64,000 nucleotides of DNA from Actinoplanes sp. TBRC 11911 (GCF_012933445.1 NZ_JABBNC010000006.1:124001-188000), one strand, 5' to 3'; positions 51,011 to 60,621 are shown, counted from the first letter of the stretch. The notes: generated by a model not told the origin, from the sequence alone. Made by a program: numbers and translations.

Positions 51011-51377
51011 GCGGACGACGGTCGAGGACTGCTCGACCGTTGACCTCGAAAATCACCACGAGTCAGTGAAGGTTTGGAAGATCGATCCGACTCCGCACCG
51101 CTCAAGGTCATGACGAGCGCCTCCGCCTCGGCCACATCTTCGGCGGCGAACTCACCGCTGCGAACAGTTGTCGAAAAGTCGTCCACCTCCGCGCGGACGC
51201 ACGGCTGACGAGCCCCACCCCGCCGGCGGCTGCACCCGGGCGTCGCTCCTGGCGGTCGGGGGCGGAGCGCGGGCGTACCGGGAAATGAGGGGTTGGATCA
51301 GGCGGCTTGAGGCGCGGATCGGGTGCCCGGGGAGGAAAACTCTGGACTGGGCGACCGCTGACATTCACGATCGTCGA

Positions 51378-51812
51378 ATGCCTACCGATCGCTTCAGTCA
51401 CTCCTTTGTCGTGGATGCGCTTCCCTCCCGTGTGTACGCCCATCTGATCGAACCGCAGAGCTACGTCGGTCTGTCACCGTTAGTCGTAACCGTGCGTGAG
51501 GTGGAGCAGGTGGCGGATGCGGTGCGTTACGTCGCGGTGGAGCGGTTCGGCTTCGGGCCGTTTCGGTGGGACAACAACATCCGGGTCGAGATGCGTGGCA
51601 CGCCTGATGTACGAGTGGTCAGTGATGTGAGCAGCCCGGGACGGGTCCGGCTGGTCGCGACGGTCGACCTCCGGCCGGCGCGCCACGGAACTCAGGTCAC
51701 CGAGATCATTGAGCTCACCGCGCCCATTTTGTTACGTGGCTTCGCCAACGGGCAGGCCCGGAAGGTGCAGCAGGAGCGTGCCGCGGAGCTGACCCGCCGG
51801 ATGCGGGCCTGA
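51378..51812 (+). CDS. SRPBCC-fold protein
   Basis: The 144-residue protein starts at ATG 51378 and resembles polyketide cyclase/SRPBCC proteins: F-V-V-D-A-L-P-S-R-V-Y-A-H-L-I-E-P at the N-terminus, alternating strands in the middle, and a long C-terminal helix beginning F-A-N-G-Q-A-R-K-V-Q-Q-E. Such proteins bind hydrophobic ligands in a deep cavity. The ligand is unknown, and no biosynthetic genes are adjacent. Confidence 0.8.
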   Translation: MPTDRFSHSFVVDALPSRVYAHLIEPQSYVGLSPLVVTVREVEQVADAVRYVAVERFGFGPFRWDNNIRVEMRGTPDVRVVSDVSSPGRVRLVATVDLRPARHGTQVTEIIELTAPILLRGFANGQARKVQQERAAELTRRMRA

Positions 51813-51962
51813 GGAATGCCAAGCTGACCGCCGGATGCGGGGCTGAGGGCCGTTGGGCCGACCGCTGGATGCGGGGTAAGGGCCCCGGGCCGACCGCCGG
51901 GCGCCAGCGGGGAAGAGCCGGAAGCGTGCCTGCGGGGCCGGGAAGGGATAGCGTGTCAACCC

Positions 51963-53768
51963 ATGGCGGTGGATTGGCGCTCGCCGCGCACAACCGTCGG
52001 CAGGCCGCTGCTCCGGCCGTGGATGGCACCACCTCGTCCGCCCGGCCTCGTGGCACGTCCCGCCCTGTCCGAACGCCTGCGGGCCGCCGTCATCCACGAC
52101 GGAAGCACAGCCGCCGCGGCCGACAACGGCGCCGTCGTTCTGCACGGCGCCGGCGGCTACGGCAAGACCACTCTCGCCACCTGGCTGTGCCATCGGCCGG
52201 AGACGCGGGAACGCTTTCCCGGCGGCCTGCTCTGGGTCACTCTCGGTGAGCACGTCGCGGGGCCGGAACTTGCCAGCCGCGTCAACGGACTTATCGAGCG
52301 CCTCACCGGCACCAGACCCACCAGCACCGACCCCGATCAGGCACGCGACCAGCTCGGCGCCCTGCTCGACACCGCCCGCGAGCCCATCCTCCTGATCGTC
52401 GACGACGCCGGCAGCACGCACGCCGGCACGTTCCCGGCCGGGAACCGCCTCCTCATCACCCGCCACGACACCCCACGCGGCATCGAGGTCGGACCGATGA
52501 CCGAGCACGAGGCCAAGGCCTTACTGCTGCGCGATCTGCCGGGCGACCTCACCCCGCAAACCGGCTGGGCCCTGATGCTCCACCTGGCCAACCGGGCCGC
52601 CATGCGCGCGGTCCGGCACGGCGCCGCACCCGAGAACGCCCTGCACGCCGGCCAACAGCGGCTCGATGCGGGGCTGGCCCTGCTCCCGCCGGACTATCGC
52701 GACCGGTTCGCCTACCTGGACATCTTCGGCCCGGATGTGGAGATCCCCCTCGAGGTGCTGCATCCCTTGTGGGGCGGCCGTTTCGGCGAGGTCGCCCGGA
52801 TCTGCGAGGCCCTCGCCGACCTGGCCCTGGTGCAACGCGGACGACCCGGCACGATCCGCCTCCACCAGGTGATCCGCGACCACCTGCTGCGCACCGGGAA
52901 CCCTGGCGAACGGGTCATGCGACACCGCCGCCTGCTGGACGCCACCGACCACCGGCACAACGACTACCTGGTCGCGCACCTGGCCGAACACATGGCCGCC
53001 GCCGACCGCCCGGACGAGCTGGCGGATTCGCTCACCGACCCGGGCCGCGTCGTGCAGCGGCTGCAACGGCACGGCACCGCGGCGGTGGCGGCGGACCTCG
53101 CGTACGGGCAAGGGTTGAAAAAGGCCGACCGGCTGGCGGAGATCCTGCACCGGGACAGCCGCCTGCTGGCGCCGACCGATCCGCCGGACGCGCTCGGCGC
53201 GATCATCGCGAGCCGCCTCGGCGAACCGCCCGCGAAGAACGAGCACGCGTGGCTGGTCAACCGCCCGGTGCCGGAAGGCCCGCCACCCCGCGCGCCGGAA
53301 ACAGCGTGGGTCACCGACGAGCAGGGCGAGGTCCGGGCCGCCACGGTCTCCCCGGACGGCTCCTGGATGGTGAGCGGCGGCGCCGACGGCACCGCCGCCA
53401 TCTGGGACTGCGAGACCGGGAAGCTGCTGCGCCGGCTGAGCGTCGCGGCCGAGGTCACCGCCGTCACCCCCGACCCCCATTGGCTGGCGGTCGGGAGCGA
53501 TGACGGCCTGGTCCGCATCTGGGACCCGGAGAGTGGCCGGCTTCTGCATCGCCTGCGGTGCGAGGGCCCGGTCACCGCGATGACGGCGGCGAAGGGCATG
53601 CTCGCCGCCGGCACCGCGACCGGCACCATCAAGGTCTGGAACCCGCGCACCGGCCGGCCGCTGACCATGATGCGCATCGACTCCTCCATTCGCGACTGTC
53701 GGTGGTTCGACGACGACAGCCTGCTGGTGGTGGCCGAGCGGGGCAGCTACGCGTTCCGGCTCACCTGA
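51963..53768 (+). CDS. STAND-type NTPase (NB-ARC-like) with C-terminal WD40 repeats
   Basis: The 601-residue protein has a P-loop G-A-G-G-Y-G-K-T-T-L-A near residues 63-73, Walker B I-L-L-I-V-D-D-A-G near 141-149 and L-L-I-T-R-H near 158-163. A winged-helix-like region follows (P-L-E-V-L-H-P-L-W). Residues ~455-600 contain about four WD40-type blades (A-A-I-W-D-C-E-T-G-K, V-R-I-W-D-P-E-S-G-R, I-K-V-W-N-P-R-T-G-R). This is the architecture of AP-ATPase-like sensors. There is no N-terminal effector domain, so the output partner is unknown. It ends 8 bp inside the convergent snapalysin gene. Confidence 0.85.
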   Translation: MAVDWRSPRTTVGRPLLRPWMAPPRPPGLVARPALSERLRAAVIHDGSTAAAADNGAVVLHGAGGYGKTTLATWLCHRPETRERFPGGLLWVTLGEHVAGPELASRVNGLIERLTGTRPTSTDPDQARDQLGALLDTAREPILLIVDDAGSTHAGTFPAGNRLLITRHDTPRGIEVGPMTEHEAKALLLRDLPGDLTPQTGWALMLHLANRAAMRAVRHGAAPENALHAGQQRLDAGLALLPPDYRDRFAYLDIFGPDVEIPLEVLHPLWGGRFGEVARICEALADLALVQRGRPGTIRLHQVIRDHLLRTGNPGERVMRHRRLLDATDHRHNDYLVAHLAEHMAAADRPDELADSLTDPGRVVQRLQRHGTAAVAADLAYGQGLKKADRLAEILHRDSRLLAPTDPPDALGAIIASRLGEPPAKNEHAWLVNRPVPEGPPPRAPETAWVTDEQGEVRAATVSPDGSWMVSGGADGTAAIWDCETGKLLRRLSVAAEVTAVTPDPHWLAVGSDDGLVRIWDPESGRLLHRLRCEGPVTAMTAAKGMLAAGTATGTIKVWNPRTGRPLTMMRIDSSIRDCRWFDDDSLLVVAERGSYAFRLT

Positions 53769-54279
53769 AGACGTAGGTGCGGGCCGGAACGACCGCCGCG
53801 GTCCGGAAGTTCGCGTTCACCTGCGCGACCTCGGCACTGTTCGGGTTCGCGTTCGTGCAGGACACCGGCGCGCTGCTGCCGGACATCAGATCCCCGCACA
53901 ATCCCGTACGCCGGTCCGGCAACCCGAGAATGTGCCCGAACTCGTGCGCGGCGATGCGCGGCTGGAAGTACCCGTCGTCCACCGCTTCCCGGCCCATGTA
54001 CCAGCGGCCGTTGCCGAGCGACGTCGTGTAGGTACGCGGCCAGCCGTTGTCCGCGTACACCCGGACGTTGGGGGTGCGCCCGGCGGTGACCGGCATCAGC
54101 CGCACGTTGGTCGCCCGGCTGTTCCAAATCTGCGCGCCCTGGTCGACCACCGCGCGGAACTCTTGGGCCTGGCTCGCGTCGTAATAGAGGATGCGTGGCG
54201 CGGCCGAGGCCGGCGTGGCGGTCAGGGCGAGCATGACCGCTACGGCGCCGAGTAGGGCCGCCAACCGTCTGCGGAGCAT
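53761..54279 (-). CDS. Snapalysin-type secreted zinc metalloprotease (M7)
   Basis: The 172-residue protein has a signal peptide (M-L-R-R-R-L-A-A-L-L-G-A, cleavage after A-S-A) and a compact catalytic domain with the metzincin-like motif A-A-H-E-F-G-H-I-L-G-L-P-D. The Asp in the third metal position is characteristic of snapalysin. Two cysteines (in G-L-C-G-D and V-S-C-T) can form the family disulfide. It would degrade milk-type proteins outside the cell. An AT-rich palindrome lies upstream; snapalysin genes in Streptomyces are controlled by a LysR-type activator, but none is encoded here. Confidence 0.92.
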   Translation of the reverse strand: MLRRRLAALLGAVAVMLALTATPASAAPRILYYDASQAQEFRAVVDQGAQIWNSRATNVRLMPVTAGRTPNVRVYADNGWPRTYTTSLGNGRWYMGREAVDDGYFQPRIAAHEFGHILGLPDRRTGLCGDLMSGSSAPVSCTNANPNSAEVAQVNANFRTAAVVPARTYVFR

Positions 54280-54325
54280 CGAAACCCTCCTGGGGGTGAA
54301 GGAAAGGGACTTCCGACGCTAGCCA

Positions 54326-54353
54326 TTCGATAGATCACAATCTATATATCGAA
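54326..54353. promoter_or_regulatory. AT-rich palindromic regulatory site between protease and monooxygenase genes
   Basis: TTCGATA (54326-54332) and TATCGAA (54347-54353) are inverted, with the inner palindrome ATAGAT-N4-ATCTAT at 54330-54345. The site is strikingly AT-rich for this DNA and 47 bp upstream of the snapalysin start, consistent with a regulator-controlled promoter, for instance LysR type. Confidence 0.65.
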
Positions 54354-54472
54354 GACCCAATCTCCCGTACGCGATGACGTGCGCAACGTAATGGATGACA
54401 CAACGCGGAACCGGTGCGCGCGACGTACACGTCCTTTACGGTTCGATGCGCAAAACAGGAGGAGAGGCACCA

Positions 54473-55582
54473 ATGACCGACGATTCAGTGCTGGTGGCCG
54501 GAGGCGGCATCGCCGGGCTGGCGGTCGCGCGGGCGCTGCGGCAACGCGGCATCCGCACGTTCGTCTCCGAGCGCATGGCCGACGCCGCCTCGGGCGGTCT
54601 GTCGATCATGTTACCGGGCAATGCGATCATGGCGTTTGCCGAACTGGGGCTGCGGAACCGGCTGGAGCGGCTGGGTGAGGCCGTGCACCGCCGCGAATAT
54701 CGGTCGGGCAGCGGCCGGTTGCTGTTCGAGGTCGACGAGGACGCGTTCTGGGGTCCGCTGGCGCAGCCGCGCGTGTTGCGCCGCTCCGAGCTGCTGGATC
54801 TGCTCGACGACAAGCACGAGGACAACCGGCGCTCCTCCGCGGTGGTGTCGGTGCGGCCGGTCGACGGCGGCGCCGAGGCCACGTTCGACGACGGGCACGT
54901 GGAGCGGCACGGCTTCGTGATCGGTGCCGACGGCGTGCGGTCGGCCGTCCGCCAGTCCGTCTTCGGCGAGCATGAGGCGCGTTTCGCGGTGCTCAGCGCC
55001 GCGGCCTTCCGGTGGATCGCCCCCAACCCGGGCGTCGACAGCTATGTGGGCTGGACCGGCGAGGGGTCGTTCCTGCTCATTCCGCTGGACCGCGGCGAGG
55101 TGTACGTGTTCGCGTCGGCGACCGGGGGCGCCGGCTTCGAGGCCACGCCGGAGTGGTTGGAGCGCACGTTCGGGAGCTTTCCCGAGCCGGTGCGCGCCGT
55201 CGTGGCGTACGCGCGAAATCACCCGGAGGCGCTGCACCACTCGCCGATCGAGGAGATCCGGATCAACGAGTGGACGCGCGGGCGGGTCGCGCTGATCGGT
55301 GACGCCGCGCACGCCACCTCTCCGATGTGGGCGCAGGGCGGGGCGCTCGCGGTGGAGGACGCCGTCGTGATGGCGGACACGCTGGCCCGCGGCGACTGGG
55401 ACAGTGCCGGGCAGCGCTACGAGCGGCGGCGGCGCAAGCGGGTCGACCACGTGCAGCTGGCGACCGACCAGTTCTCGGCGGCCGCGTCGCTGCCCATCGA
55501 GGTCCGCGAGCGCACCATGCCGGAGGTGGGCCCTAAGGCGTACCGCGCGGCGTACGGTCCTCTTCGGGAGAAGCTGACGTAG
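54473..55582 (+). CDS. FAD-dependent monooxygenase (PHBH-like)
   Basis: The 369-residue enzyme starts at ATG 54473 behind AGGAGGAG. It has the dinucleotide motif V-A-G-G-G-I-A-G-L-A, the D-G motif V-I-G-A-D-G-V-R-S-A-V-R near residue 150 and the second FAD motif V-A-L-I-G-D-A-A-H-A near residue 270. Family members hydroxylate aromatic or polyketide substrates using NAD(P)H and oxygen. The substrate is unknown. Its last 50 bp overlap the convergent AI-2E-family gene. Confidence 0.9.
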   Translation: MTDDSVLVAGGGIAGLAVARALRQRGIRTFVSERMADAASGGLSIMLPGNAIMAFAELGLRNRLERLGEAVHRREYRSGSGRLLFEVDEDAFWGPLAQPRVLRRSELLDLLDDKHEDNRRSSAVVSVRPVDGGAEATFDDGHVERHGFVIGADGVRSAVRQSVFGEHEARFAVLSAAAFRWIAPNPGVDSYVGWTGEGSFLLIPLDRGEVYVFASATGGAGFEATPEWLERTFGSFPEPVRAVVAYARNHPEALHHSPIEEIRINEWTRGRVALIGDAAHATSPMWAQGGALAVEDAVVMADTLARGDWDSAGQRYERRRRKRVDHVQLATDQFSAAASLPIEVRERTMPEVGPKAYRAAYGPLREKLT

Positions 55583-56666
55583 TCGCGGGTTCCTCCGCCG
55601 GGCCCACCGTGGGCTCGGCTTTCAGACGGCCCCGGCGGGTGTCCCAGATGTCGCGCGCGATGATCTGCAGGATGCCCGCCGCCGGGATCGCCAGCAGCGC
55701 GCCCAGCAGCCCGGCCACCTCCACCGCGATCAGGATCGCCAGCAGCACGGTCAGCGGGTTGAGCTGCACGGTCCGGGCGAAGATGATCGGCTGCAGCAGG
55801 TGGTTCTCCAGCTGCTGGTAGACGACGAAGAACACGATCAGCACGATGCCCGCGGTCAGCGACTGAGCGAAGCCGGCCAGCACCGCGACGACGGCGCCGA
55901 GGGTCGCGCCGACCAGCGGTATCAGGTCGGCGATCCCGACGAACAGGGCGATCAGGCCGGCGAACGGCACGTGCAGCAGGGCCAGTACGGCGTACGCGAG
56001 AAGTCCGGCGATGACGCTGATGAGCAGGTTGCCGCTGATGTAGCCGGTGATGGTGCGGCCGCAGTCCGACGCGACCCGGCTGATCCGCTTGGCGTGCTCC
56101 TCGTTGAACAGCGACAGGACGCCGCGGATGACCCGGGGTGCCTCGACCACCATCAGGTAGGACAGCACGAAGATGGTGACCAGCCCGGCGACCCCGGTGG
56201 CGGCGGTGCGCAGCGCGCTGATCGTCGGGGCGCCGAGCCCGGTGAGGTAGCCGCGGAGCTGGTCCGAGTGGCTCTGGATGTACTGCACGACGTGGAAGCG
56301 CTCGGCGAGGCTGCCGACCGGTCCACGCCCGGCCCGGATGTCGTCGATGTAGCGCGGCACGTCGTCGGCGAGCTGGCCGGCCTCGCGCACCAGCGGGATC
56401 ACGAAGAGCGTGACCAGCCCGCCGATGAAGATCACGGCGAGCAGGTAGACCAGCAGCGTGGCGAGCCACCGTTTGATCCAGCGGGCCCGGCGTTCGAGCC
56501 AGGAGACCACCGGGTGCAGGGCGACCGCGAAGAAGATCGCGATGATGATCCAGGTGAGGACGCGGCGGGTCTCGTAGGCCAGGGTGAGCACCAGCAGCGT
56601 GGCGATCACCAGCCCGATGACCACCAAGGAGTACCGGGCGACGGTCCGGTTGCTCACGCTCGGCAT
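55533..56666 (-). CDS. AI-2E family (UPF0118) membrane protein
   Basis: The 377-residue protein has about eight membrane segments with a soluble part between segments 3 and 4. The family features are P-F-A-G-L-I-A-L-F-V-G-I-A-D-L-I-P-L-V-G-A and Q-Q-L-E-N-H-L-L-Q-P. Named after the AI-2 exporter YdgG/TqsA, but many members transport ions or are of unknown function. It is divergent from araB. The 50-bp 3' overlap with the monooxygenase gene is long. Confidence 0.9.
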   Translation of the reverse strand: MPSVSNRTVARYSLVVIGLVIATLLVLTLAYETRRVLTWIIIAIFFAVALHPVVSWLERRARWIKRWLATLLVYLLAVIFIGGLVTLFVIPLVREAGQLADDVPRYIDDIRAGRGPVGSLAERFHVVQYIQSHSDQLRGYLTGLGAPTISALRTAATGVAGLVTIFVLSYLMVVEAPRVIRGVLSLFNEEHAKRISRVASDCGRTITGYISGNLLISVIAGLLAYAVLALLHVPFAGLIALFVGIADLIPLVGATLGAVVAVLAGFAQSLTAGIVLIVFFVVYQQLENHLLQPIIFARTVQLNPLTVLLAILIAVEVAGLLGALLAIPAAGILQIIARDIWDTRRGRLKAEPTVGPAEEPATTSASPEEDRTPRGTP

Positions 56667-56715
56667 TCCGCCCGGTTACCCGGCGCCGACCTCGGCAAAC
56701 GTATGGCCGCATCGT

Positions 56716-56729
56716 TGTGATCGCTAACA
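56716..56729. promoter_or_regulatory. LacI/AraR-type operator upstream of araB, distal
   Basis: TGTGATCGCTAACA equals the complement of the proximal site in 13 of 14 bases. The two sites are in inverted order with centres 45 bp apart, suitable for cooperative repression of the arabinose operon. Confidence 0.75.
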
Positions 56730-56747
56730 TCGCGGAAATACGCACCG

Positions 56748-56775
56748 TTGACACTGTGAATGTTAGCGATAACAC
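56748..56775 (+). promoter_or_regulatory. Probable araB promoter
   Basis: TTGACA at 56748-56753 is a perfect -35 element; TAACAC at 56770-56775 is a fair -10 element after 16 bp. The proximal operator (56761-56774) covers the -10 region, so repressor binding would block polymerase. Confidence 0.7.
56761..56774. promoter_or_regulatory. LacI/AraR-type operator upstream of araB, proximal
   Basis: TGTTAGCGATAACA is a 14-bp near-palindrome with a central CG, overlapping the probable -10 element of the araB promoter. The regulator gene is not in the window. Confidence 0.8.
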
Positions 56776-56819
56776 TTAAGCCTCCCCGGTGCGAACCCTC
56801 GATGCGGAGGTAATCCCCC

Positions 56820-58451
56820 ATGTCCGTTGATCCGTCCGCGGCGTACGTGGTGGGTGTCGATTTCGGCACCCTCTCCGGCCGTGCGGTCGTCGTCCGGGTG
56901 TCCGACGGCGCGGAGCTCGGCTCCGCGGTGCACGACTACCCGCACGCGGTGCTCACCGAGGCCCTGCCGGACGGCACGCCGCTCGGCCACGACTGGGCGT
57001 TACAGGTGCCCGGCGACTACGTCGACGTGCTGCGTACCGCGGTGCCCCAGGCGATCGCGGCGGCCGGCGTCGACGCGGCGCAGGTCATCGGGATCGGCAC
57101 CGACTTCACCGCCTGCACGATGATCCCGGCGCTGGCCGACGGCACGCCGCTCAACGAGGTGGCCGGGTGGGAGAACCGCCCGCACGCGTACGTGAAGCTC
57201 TGGAAACACCACGCGGCCCAGCGGCAGGCCGACCGGATCAACTCGCTGGCCGCTGAACGGGGCGAGGCGTGGCTGCCGCGGTACGGCGGGTTCATCTCCT
57301 CGGAGTGGGAGTTCGCGAAGGGGCTGCAGCTTCTCGAGGAGGACCCCGAGGCGTACGCGGCAATGGACCGCTGGGTCGAGGCCGCCGACTGGATCATCTG
57401 GCAGCTGACCGGGGATTATGTCCGCAATGCCTGCACGGCGGGTTACAAGGGCATCCGGCAGGACGGCGAGTACCCGTCGCGAGAGTTCCTCGCCGCGCTG
57501 AACCCGGCCTTCGAGGATTTCGTGGCGTCCAAGCTCGACCAGCCGATCGGTGAGCTGGGCGCGGCCGCGGGGACGCTGACCAAGCAGGCCGCCGAGTGGA
57601 CCGGGCTGCCGGAGGGCATCGCGGTCGCGGTGGGCAACGTGGACGCGCACGTGACCAGCGCGGCGGCCGCGGCGCTCGACCCGGGTCAGATGGTCGCGAT
57701 CATGGGTACGTCGACGTGTCACGTGATGAATTCCGCGGAGATCCTCGAGGTGCCGGGCATGTGCGGGGTGGTCGACGGCGGGATCGTCGCCGGCCTGTAC
57801 GGGTACGAGGCGGGCCAGTCCGGCGTCGGTGACATTTTCGGACATTTCGTGAAATATTTGGCGCCTGAATATTCGCATGAGCGCCTCACCGAGCTGGCGG
57901 CGCGGCAGAAACCGGGAGAACACGGACTCATCGCGCTGGACTGGCACAGCGGCAACCGCTCGGTGCTGGTCGACCACGAGCTGTCCGGCCTGCTCATCGG
58001 CGAGACCCTGGCGACCAAGCCGGAGGACATCTACCGCGCGCTGATCGAGGCCACCGCCTTCGGCACCCGCAAGATCGTCGAGACGTTCACCGAGGCCGGC
58101 GTGCCGGTGCGGGAGTTCATCGCGGCCGGCGGCCTGCTCAAGAACCGGCTGCTCATGCAGATCTACGCGGACGTGCTGAACATGCCGCTGTCGCTGATCG
58201 GCTCGGAACAGGGCCCGGCGCTCGGCTCGGCCATCCACGCGGCCGCCGCGGCCGGCGCCTACCCCGACGTCCGTGTCGCGGCCGCCGCCATGGGACGCGT
58301 CGAGCGCGACGTCTACCAGCCCGATCCGGCCGCCGCCGCGGTCTACGACGAGCTCTACGCCGAGTACTCCACGCTGCACGACTACTTCGGCCGGGGCGGC
58401 AACAAGGTTATGCGCACGCTGCGAGCCATCCAGCGAAAGGTCTCCTCATGA
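56820..58451 (+). CDS. araB: L-ribulokinase
   Basis: The 543-residue FGGY-type sugar kinase begins with V-V-G-V-D-F-G-T-L-S-G-R, the phosphate-1 loop. It contains G-I-G-T-D-F-T-A-C-T-M, M-G-T-S-T-C-H-V and the C-terminal A-A-G-G-L-L-K-N-R adenine/phosphate region, all typical of ribulokinase. It phosphorylates L-ribulose to L-ribulose 5-phosphate in arabinose catabolism. GGAGG at 56806-56810 supports ATG 56820. The next gene overlaps by 4 bp. Confidence 0.96.
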   Translation: MSVDPSAAYVVGVDFGTLSGRAVVVRVSDGAELGSAVHDYPHAVLTEALPDGTPLGHDWALQVPGDYVDVLRTAVPQAIAAAGVDAAQVIGIGTDFTACTMIPALADGTPLNEVAGWENRPHAYVKLWKHHAAQRQADRINSLAAERGEAWLPRYGGFISSEWEFAKGLQLLEEDPEAYAAMDRWVEAADWIIWQLTGDYVRNACTAGYKGIRQDGEYPSREFLAALNPAFEDFVASKLDQPIGELGAAAGTLTKQAAEWTGLPEGIAVAVGNVDAHVTSAAAAALDPGQMVAIMGTSTCHVMNSAEILEVPGMCGVVDGGIVAGLYGYEAGQSGVGDIFGHFVKYLAPEYSHERLTELAARQKPGEHGLIALDWHSGNRSVLVDHELSGLLIGETLATKPEDIYRALIEATAFGTRKIVETFTEAGVPVREFIAAGGLLKNRLLMQIYADVLNMPLSLIGSEQGPALGSAIHAAAAAGAYPDVRVAAAAMGRVERDVYQPDPAAAAVYDELYAEYSTLHDYFGRGGNKVMRTLRAIQRKVSS

Positions 58452-59134
58452 TCGTCACCGACGCGGTACGCGACACGATCGCGCACCTGCGCCGCCAGGT
58501 CGCCGCGTTACACGCGGAGCTGCCCCGCAACCAGCTCGTGGTGTGGACCGCGGGCAACGTCTCGGCCCGCGTGCCGGGCGCCGACCTGCTGGTCATCAAG
58601 CCGTCCGGGGTCTCCTACGACGAGATCACCGCCGATCGCATGGTCGTCACCGATCTTTCCGGCCGGCTGGTCGACGGCGAGCACAACCCCTCGTCGGACA
58701 CCGCCGCGCACGCGTACGTCTACCAGCACATGCCTGCCGTCAACGGTGTGGTGCACACCCATTCCACGTACGCGACGGCGTGGGCCGCCCGCGGCGAGGC
58801 GATCCCCTGCGTGCTCACGATGATCGCCGACGAGTTCGGTGGTGAGATCCCGGTCGGGCCGTTCGCGCTGATCGGCGACGACTCGATCGGTCGCGGCATC
58901 GTCGAGACGCTCCGCACGCACCGCTCCCCCGCGGTGCTGATGCGTAACCACGGCGTGTTCACCGTGGGCAAGTCCGCCCGCGACGCGGTGAAGGCCGCGG
59001 TGATGTGCGAGGACGTCGCCCGCACGGTCCACATCGCCCGGCAGATCGGCACCCCCATTCCCATCGCACAGCCGGACGTGGACTCCCTCTACGCCCGGTA
59101 CCAGAACGTCTACGGACAGGAGCCCGCCAAGTGA
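58448..59134 (+). CDS. araD: L-ribulose-5-phosphate 4-epimerase
   Basis: The 228-residue class II aldolase-fold enzyme has A-G-N-V-S-A-R near residue 36, K-P-S-G-V-S-Y-D-E near residue 54 and the zinc pair H-T-H-S-T-Y near residue 97. M-R-N-H-G-V-F carries the third His. It converts L-ribulose 5-phosphate to D-xylulose 5-phosphate. The start overlaps the araB stop (ATGA), and its stop overlaps the araA start (GTGA). Confidence 0.95.
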   Translation: MIVTDAVRDTIAHLRRQVAALHAELPRNQLVVWTAGNVSARVPGADLLVIKPSGVSYDEITADRMVVTDLSGRLVDGEHNPSSDTAAHAYVYQHMPAVNGVVHTHSTYATAWAARGEAIPCVLTMIADEFGGEIPVGPFALIGDDSIGRGIVETLRTHRSPAVLMRNHGVFTVGKSARDAVKAAVMCEDVARTVHIARQIGTPIPIAQPDVDSLYARYQNVYGQEPAK

Positions 59135-60621
59135 AGCCGCAGATCTGGTTCCTGACCGGCAGTCAGCATTTGTACGGACCGGAGACGCTCGACCAGGTCG
59201 CCGCGCAGTCCGCCGAGATCCAGCAGATGCTGGTGTCCGGTGGGCTGCACGCCGAGCTGGTCGGGCGCCCGGTGCTGACCGACTCCAGGGCGATCCGGCA
59301 GACCATGCTGGAGGCCAACGCCGACCCGTCGGTCATCGGCGTGATCGCGTGGATGCACACGTTCTCGCCCGCCAAGATGTGGATCAGCGGGCTGGACACG
59401 CTGCGCAAGCCGCTGCTGCACCTGCACACCCAGCACAACCGGTCGCTGCCGTGGGGCACGATCGACATGGACTTCATGAACCTGAACCAGGCGGCGCACG
59501 GCGACCGCGAGTTCGGCTTCATCCAGGCCCGGCTGGGAGTGCCGCGCAAGACGGTGGCGGGGCACGCGTCCGACCCGTCGGTGGTGTCGCGGGTGGACGC
59601 GTGGATCCGGGCGGCGGCCGGCTTCCAGCACATGCGCACGCTGCGGCTGGCCCGCTTCGGCGACAACATGCGGGACGTGGCGGTCACCGAGGGCGACAAG
59701 GTCGAGGCGGAGTTGCGTTTCGGGGTCTCGGTCAACACGTACGGGGTCAATGATCTGGTTTCGGTTGTCGACGCGGTGTCGCCGTCCGAGGTGGATGCGC
59801 TGGTCGGGGAGTACGCGGACGTGTACGAACTGGATCCGGCGCTGGCCAAGGGCGGGGATCGGCACGATTCGTTGCGTTATGCGGCGCAGATCGAGGCCGG
59901 GTTGCGAACGTTTCTGACTTCTGGCGGTTTCGGCGCGTTTACCACGAATTTTGAGGACCTGGGCGGGTTGCGGCAGTTGCCGGGATTAGCCGTGCAGCGG
60001 CTGATGGCCGACGGGTACGGGTTCGGTGGCGAGGGCGACTGGAAGACGTCGGCGCTGCTGGCGACCGTCAAGGCGATGGGTGCGGGCACCGGGCGTGGGA
60101 CGTCCTTCATGGAGGATTACACGTATCATTTCGGGCCTGGGGAGCAGAAGATCCTCGGGGCGCACATGCTCGAGGTGTGCCCGTCGATCGCGGTGGCCCG
60201 GCCGCGGGCGGAGATCCACCCGCTCGGGATCGGCGGCCGGGAGGACCCGGTGCGCCTGGTGTTCGACGCGGCGCCCGGTCCTGGCGTGGTGATCGGGCTG
60301 GCCGACCTGGGCGACCGGTTCCGGCTGGTGGCCAACGAGATCGAGGTGACCGCGCCGGATTCGCCGCTGCCGTCGTTGCCGGTGGCGCGGGCGGTGTGGA
60401 AGCCGCAGCCGTCGCTGTCCACGTCGGCCGAGTGCTGGCTGACCGCGGGCGGACCGCACCACACGGTGCTGACCCAGGCGGTGGGCGCCGAGACGCTCCG
60501 GGATTTCGCCACGATGGTGCAGACCGAGCTCTTGTTGATCGACGCGCAGACGACTACGCATGATTTCGCCGATCGGGTGCGGTGGAATCAGGCGTATTAC
60601 CGGCTGGCGCGTCCGCTGTAA
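59131..60621 (+). CDS. araA: L-arabinose isomerase
   Basis: The 496-residue protein starts at GTG 59131 with [16 protein letters not shown], the hallmark N-terminus. [16 protein letters not shown] and D-M-D-F-M-N-L-N-Q follow, and the C-terminal region contains D-Y-T-Y-H-F-G-P-G. Length is the family standard (~500). It isomerises L-arabinose to L-ribulose using Mn2+, the first step of the pathway completed by araB and araD in this operon. No arabinose transporter is encoded next to it. Confidence 0.96.
   Translation: MKPQIWFLTGSQHLYGPETLDQVAAQSAEIQQMLVSGGLHAELVGRPVLTDSRAIRQTMLEANADPSVIGVIAWMHTFSPAKMWISGLDTLRKPLLHLHTQHNRSLPWGTIDMDFMNLNQAAHGDREFGFIQARLGVPRKTVAGHASDPSVVSRVDAWIRAAAGFQHMRTLRLARFGDNMRDVAVTEGDKVEAELRFGVSVNTYGVNDLVSVVDAVSPSEVDALVGEYADVYELDPALAKGGDRHDSLRYAAQIEAGLRTFLTSGGFGAFTTNFEDLGGLRQLPGLAVQRLMADGYGFGGEGDWKTSALLATVKAMGAGTGRGTSFMEDYTYHFGPGEQKILGAHMLEVCPSIAVARPRAEIHPLGIGGREDPVRLVFDAAPGPGVVIGLADLGDRFRLVANEIEVTAPDSPLPSLPVARAVWKPQPSLSTSAECWLTAGGPHHTVLTQAVGAETLRDFATMVQTELLLIDAQTTTHDFADRVRWNQAYYRLARPL

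Noticed and set aside
50809..51186. Minus-strand open frame running into repeat copy D
   Set aside because: Its first ~50 codons could be the start of a lost gene, but nothing is recognisable and the rest is repeat DNA.
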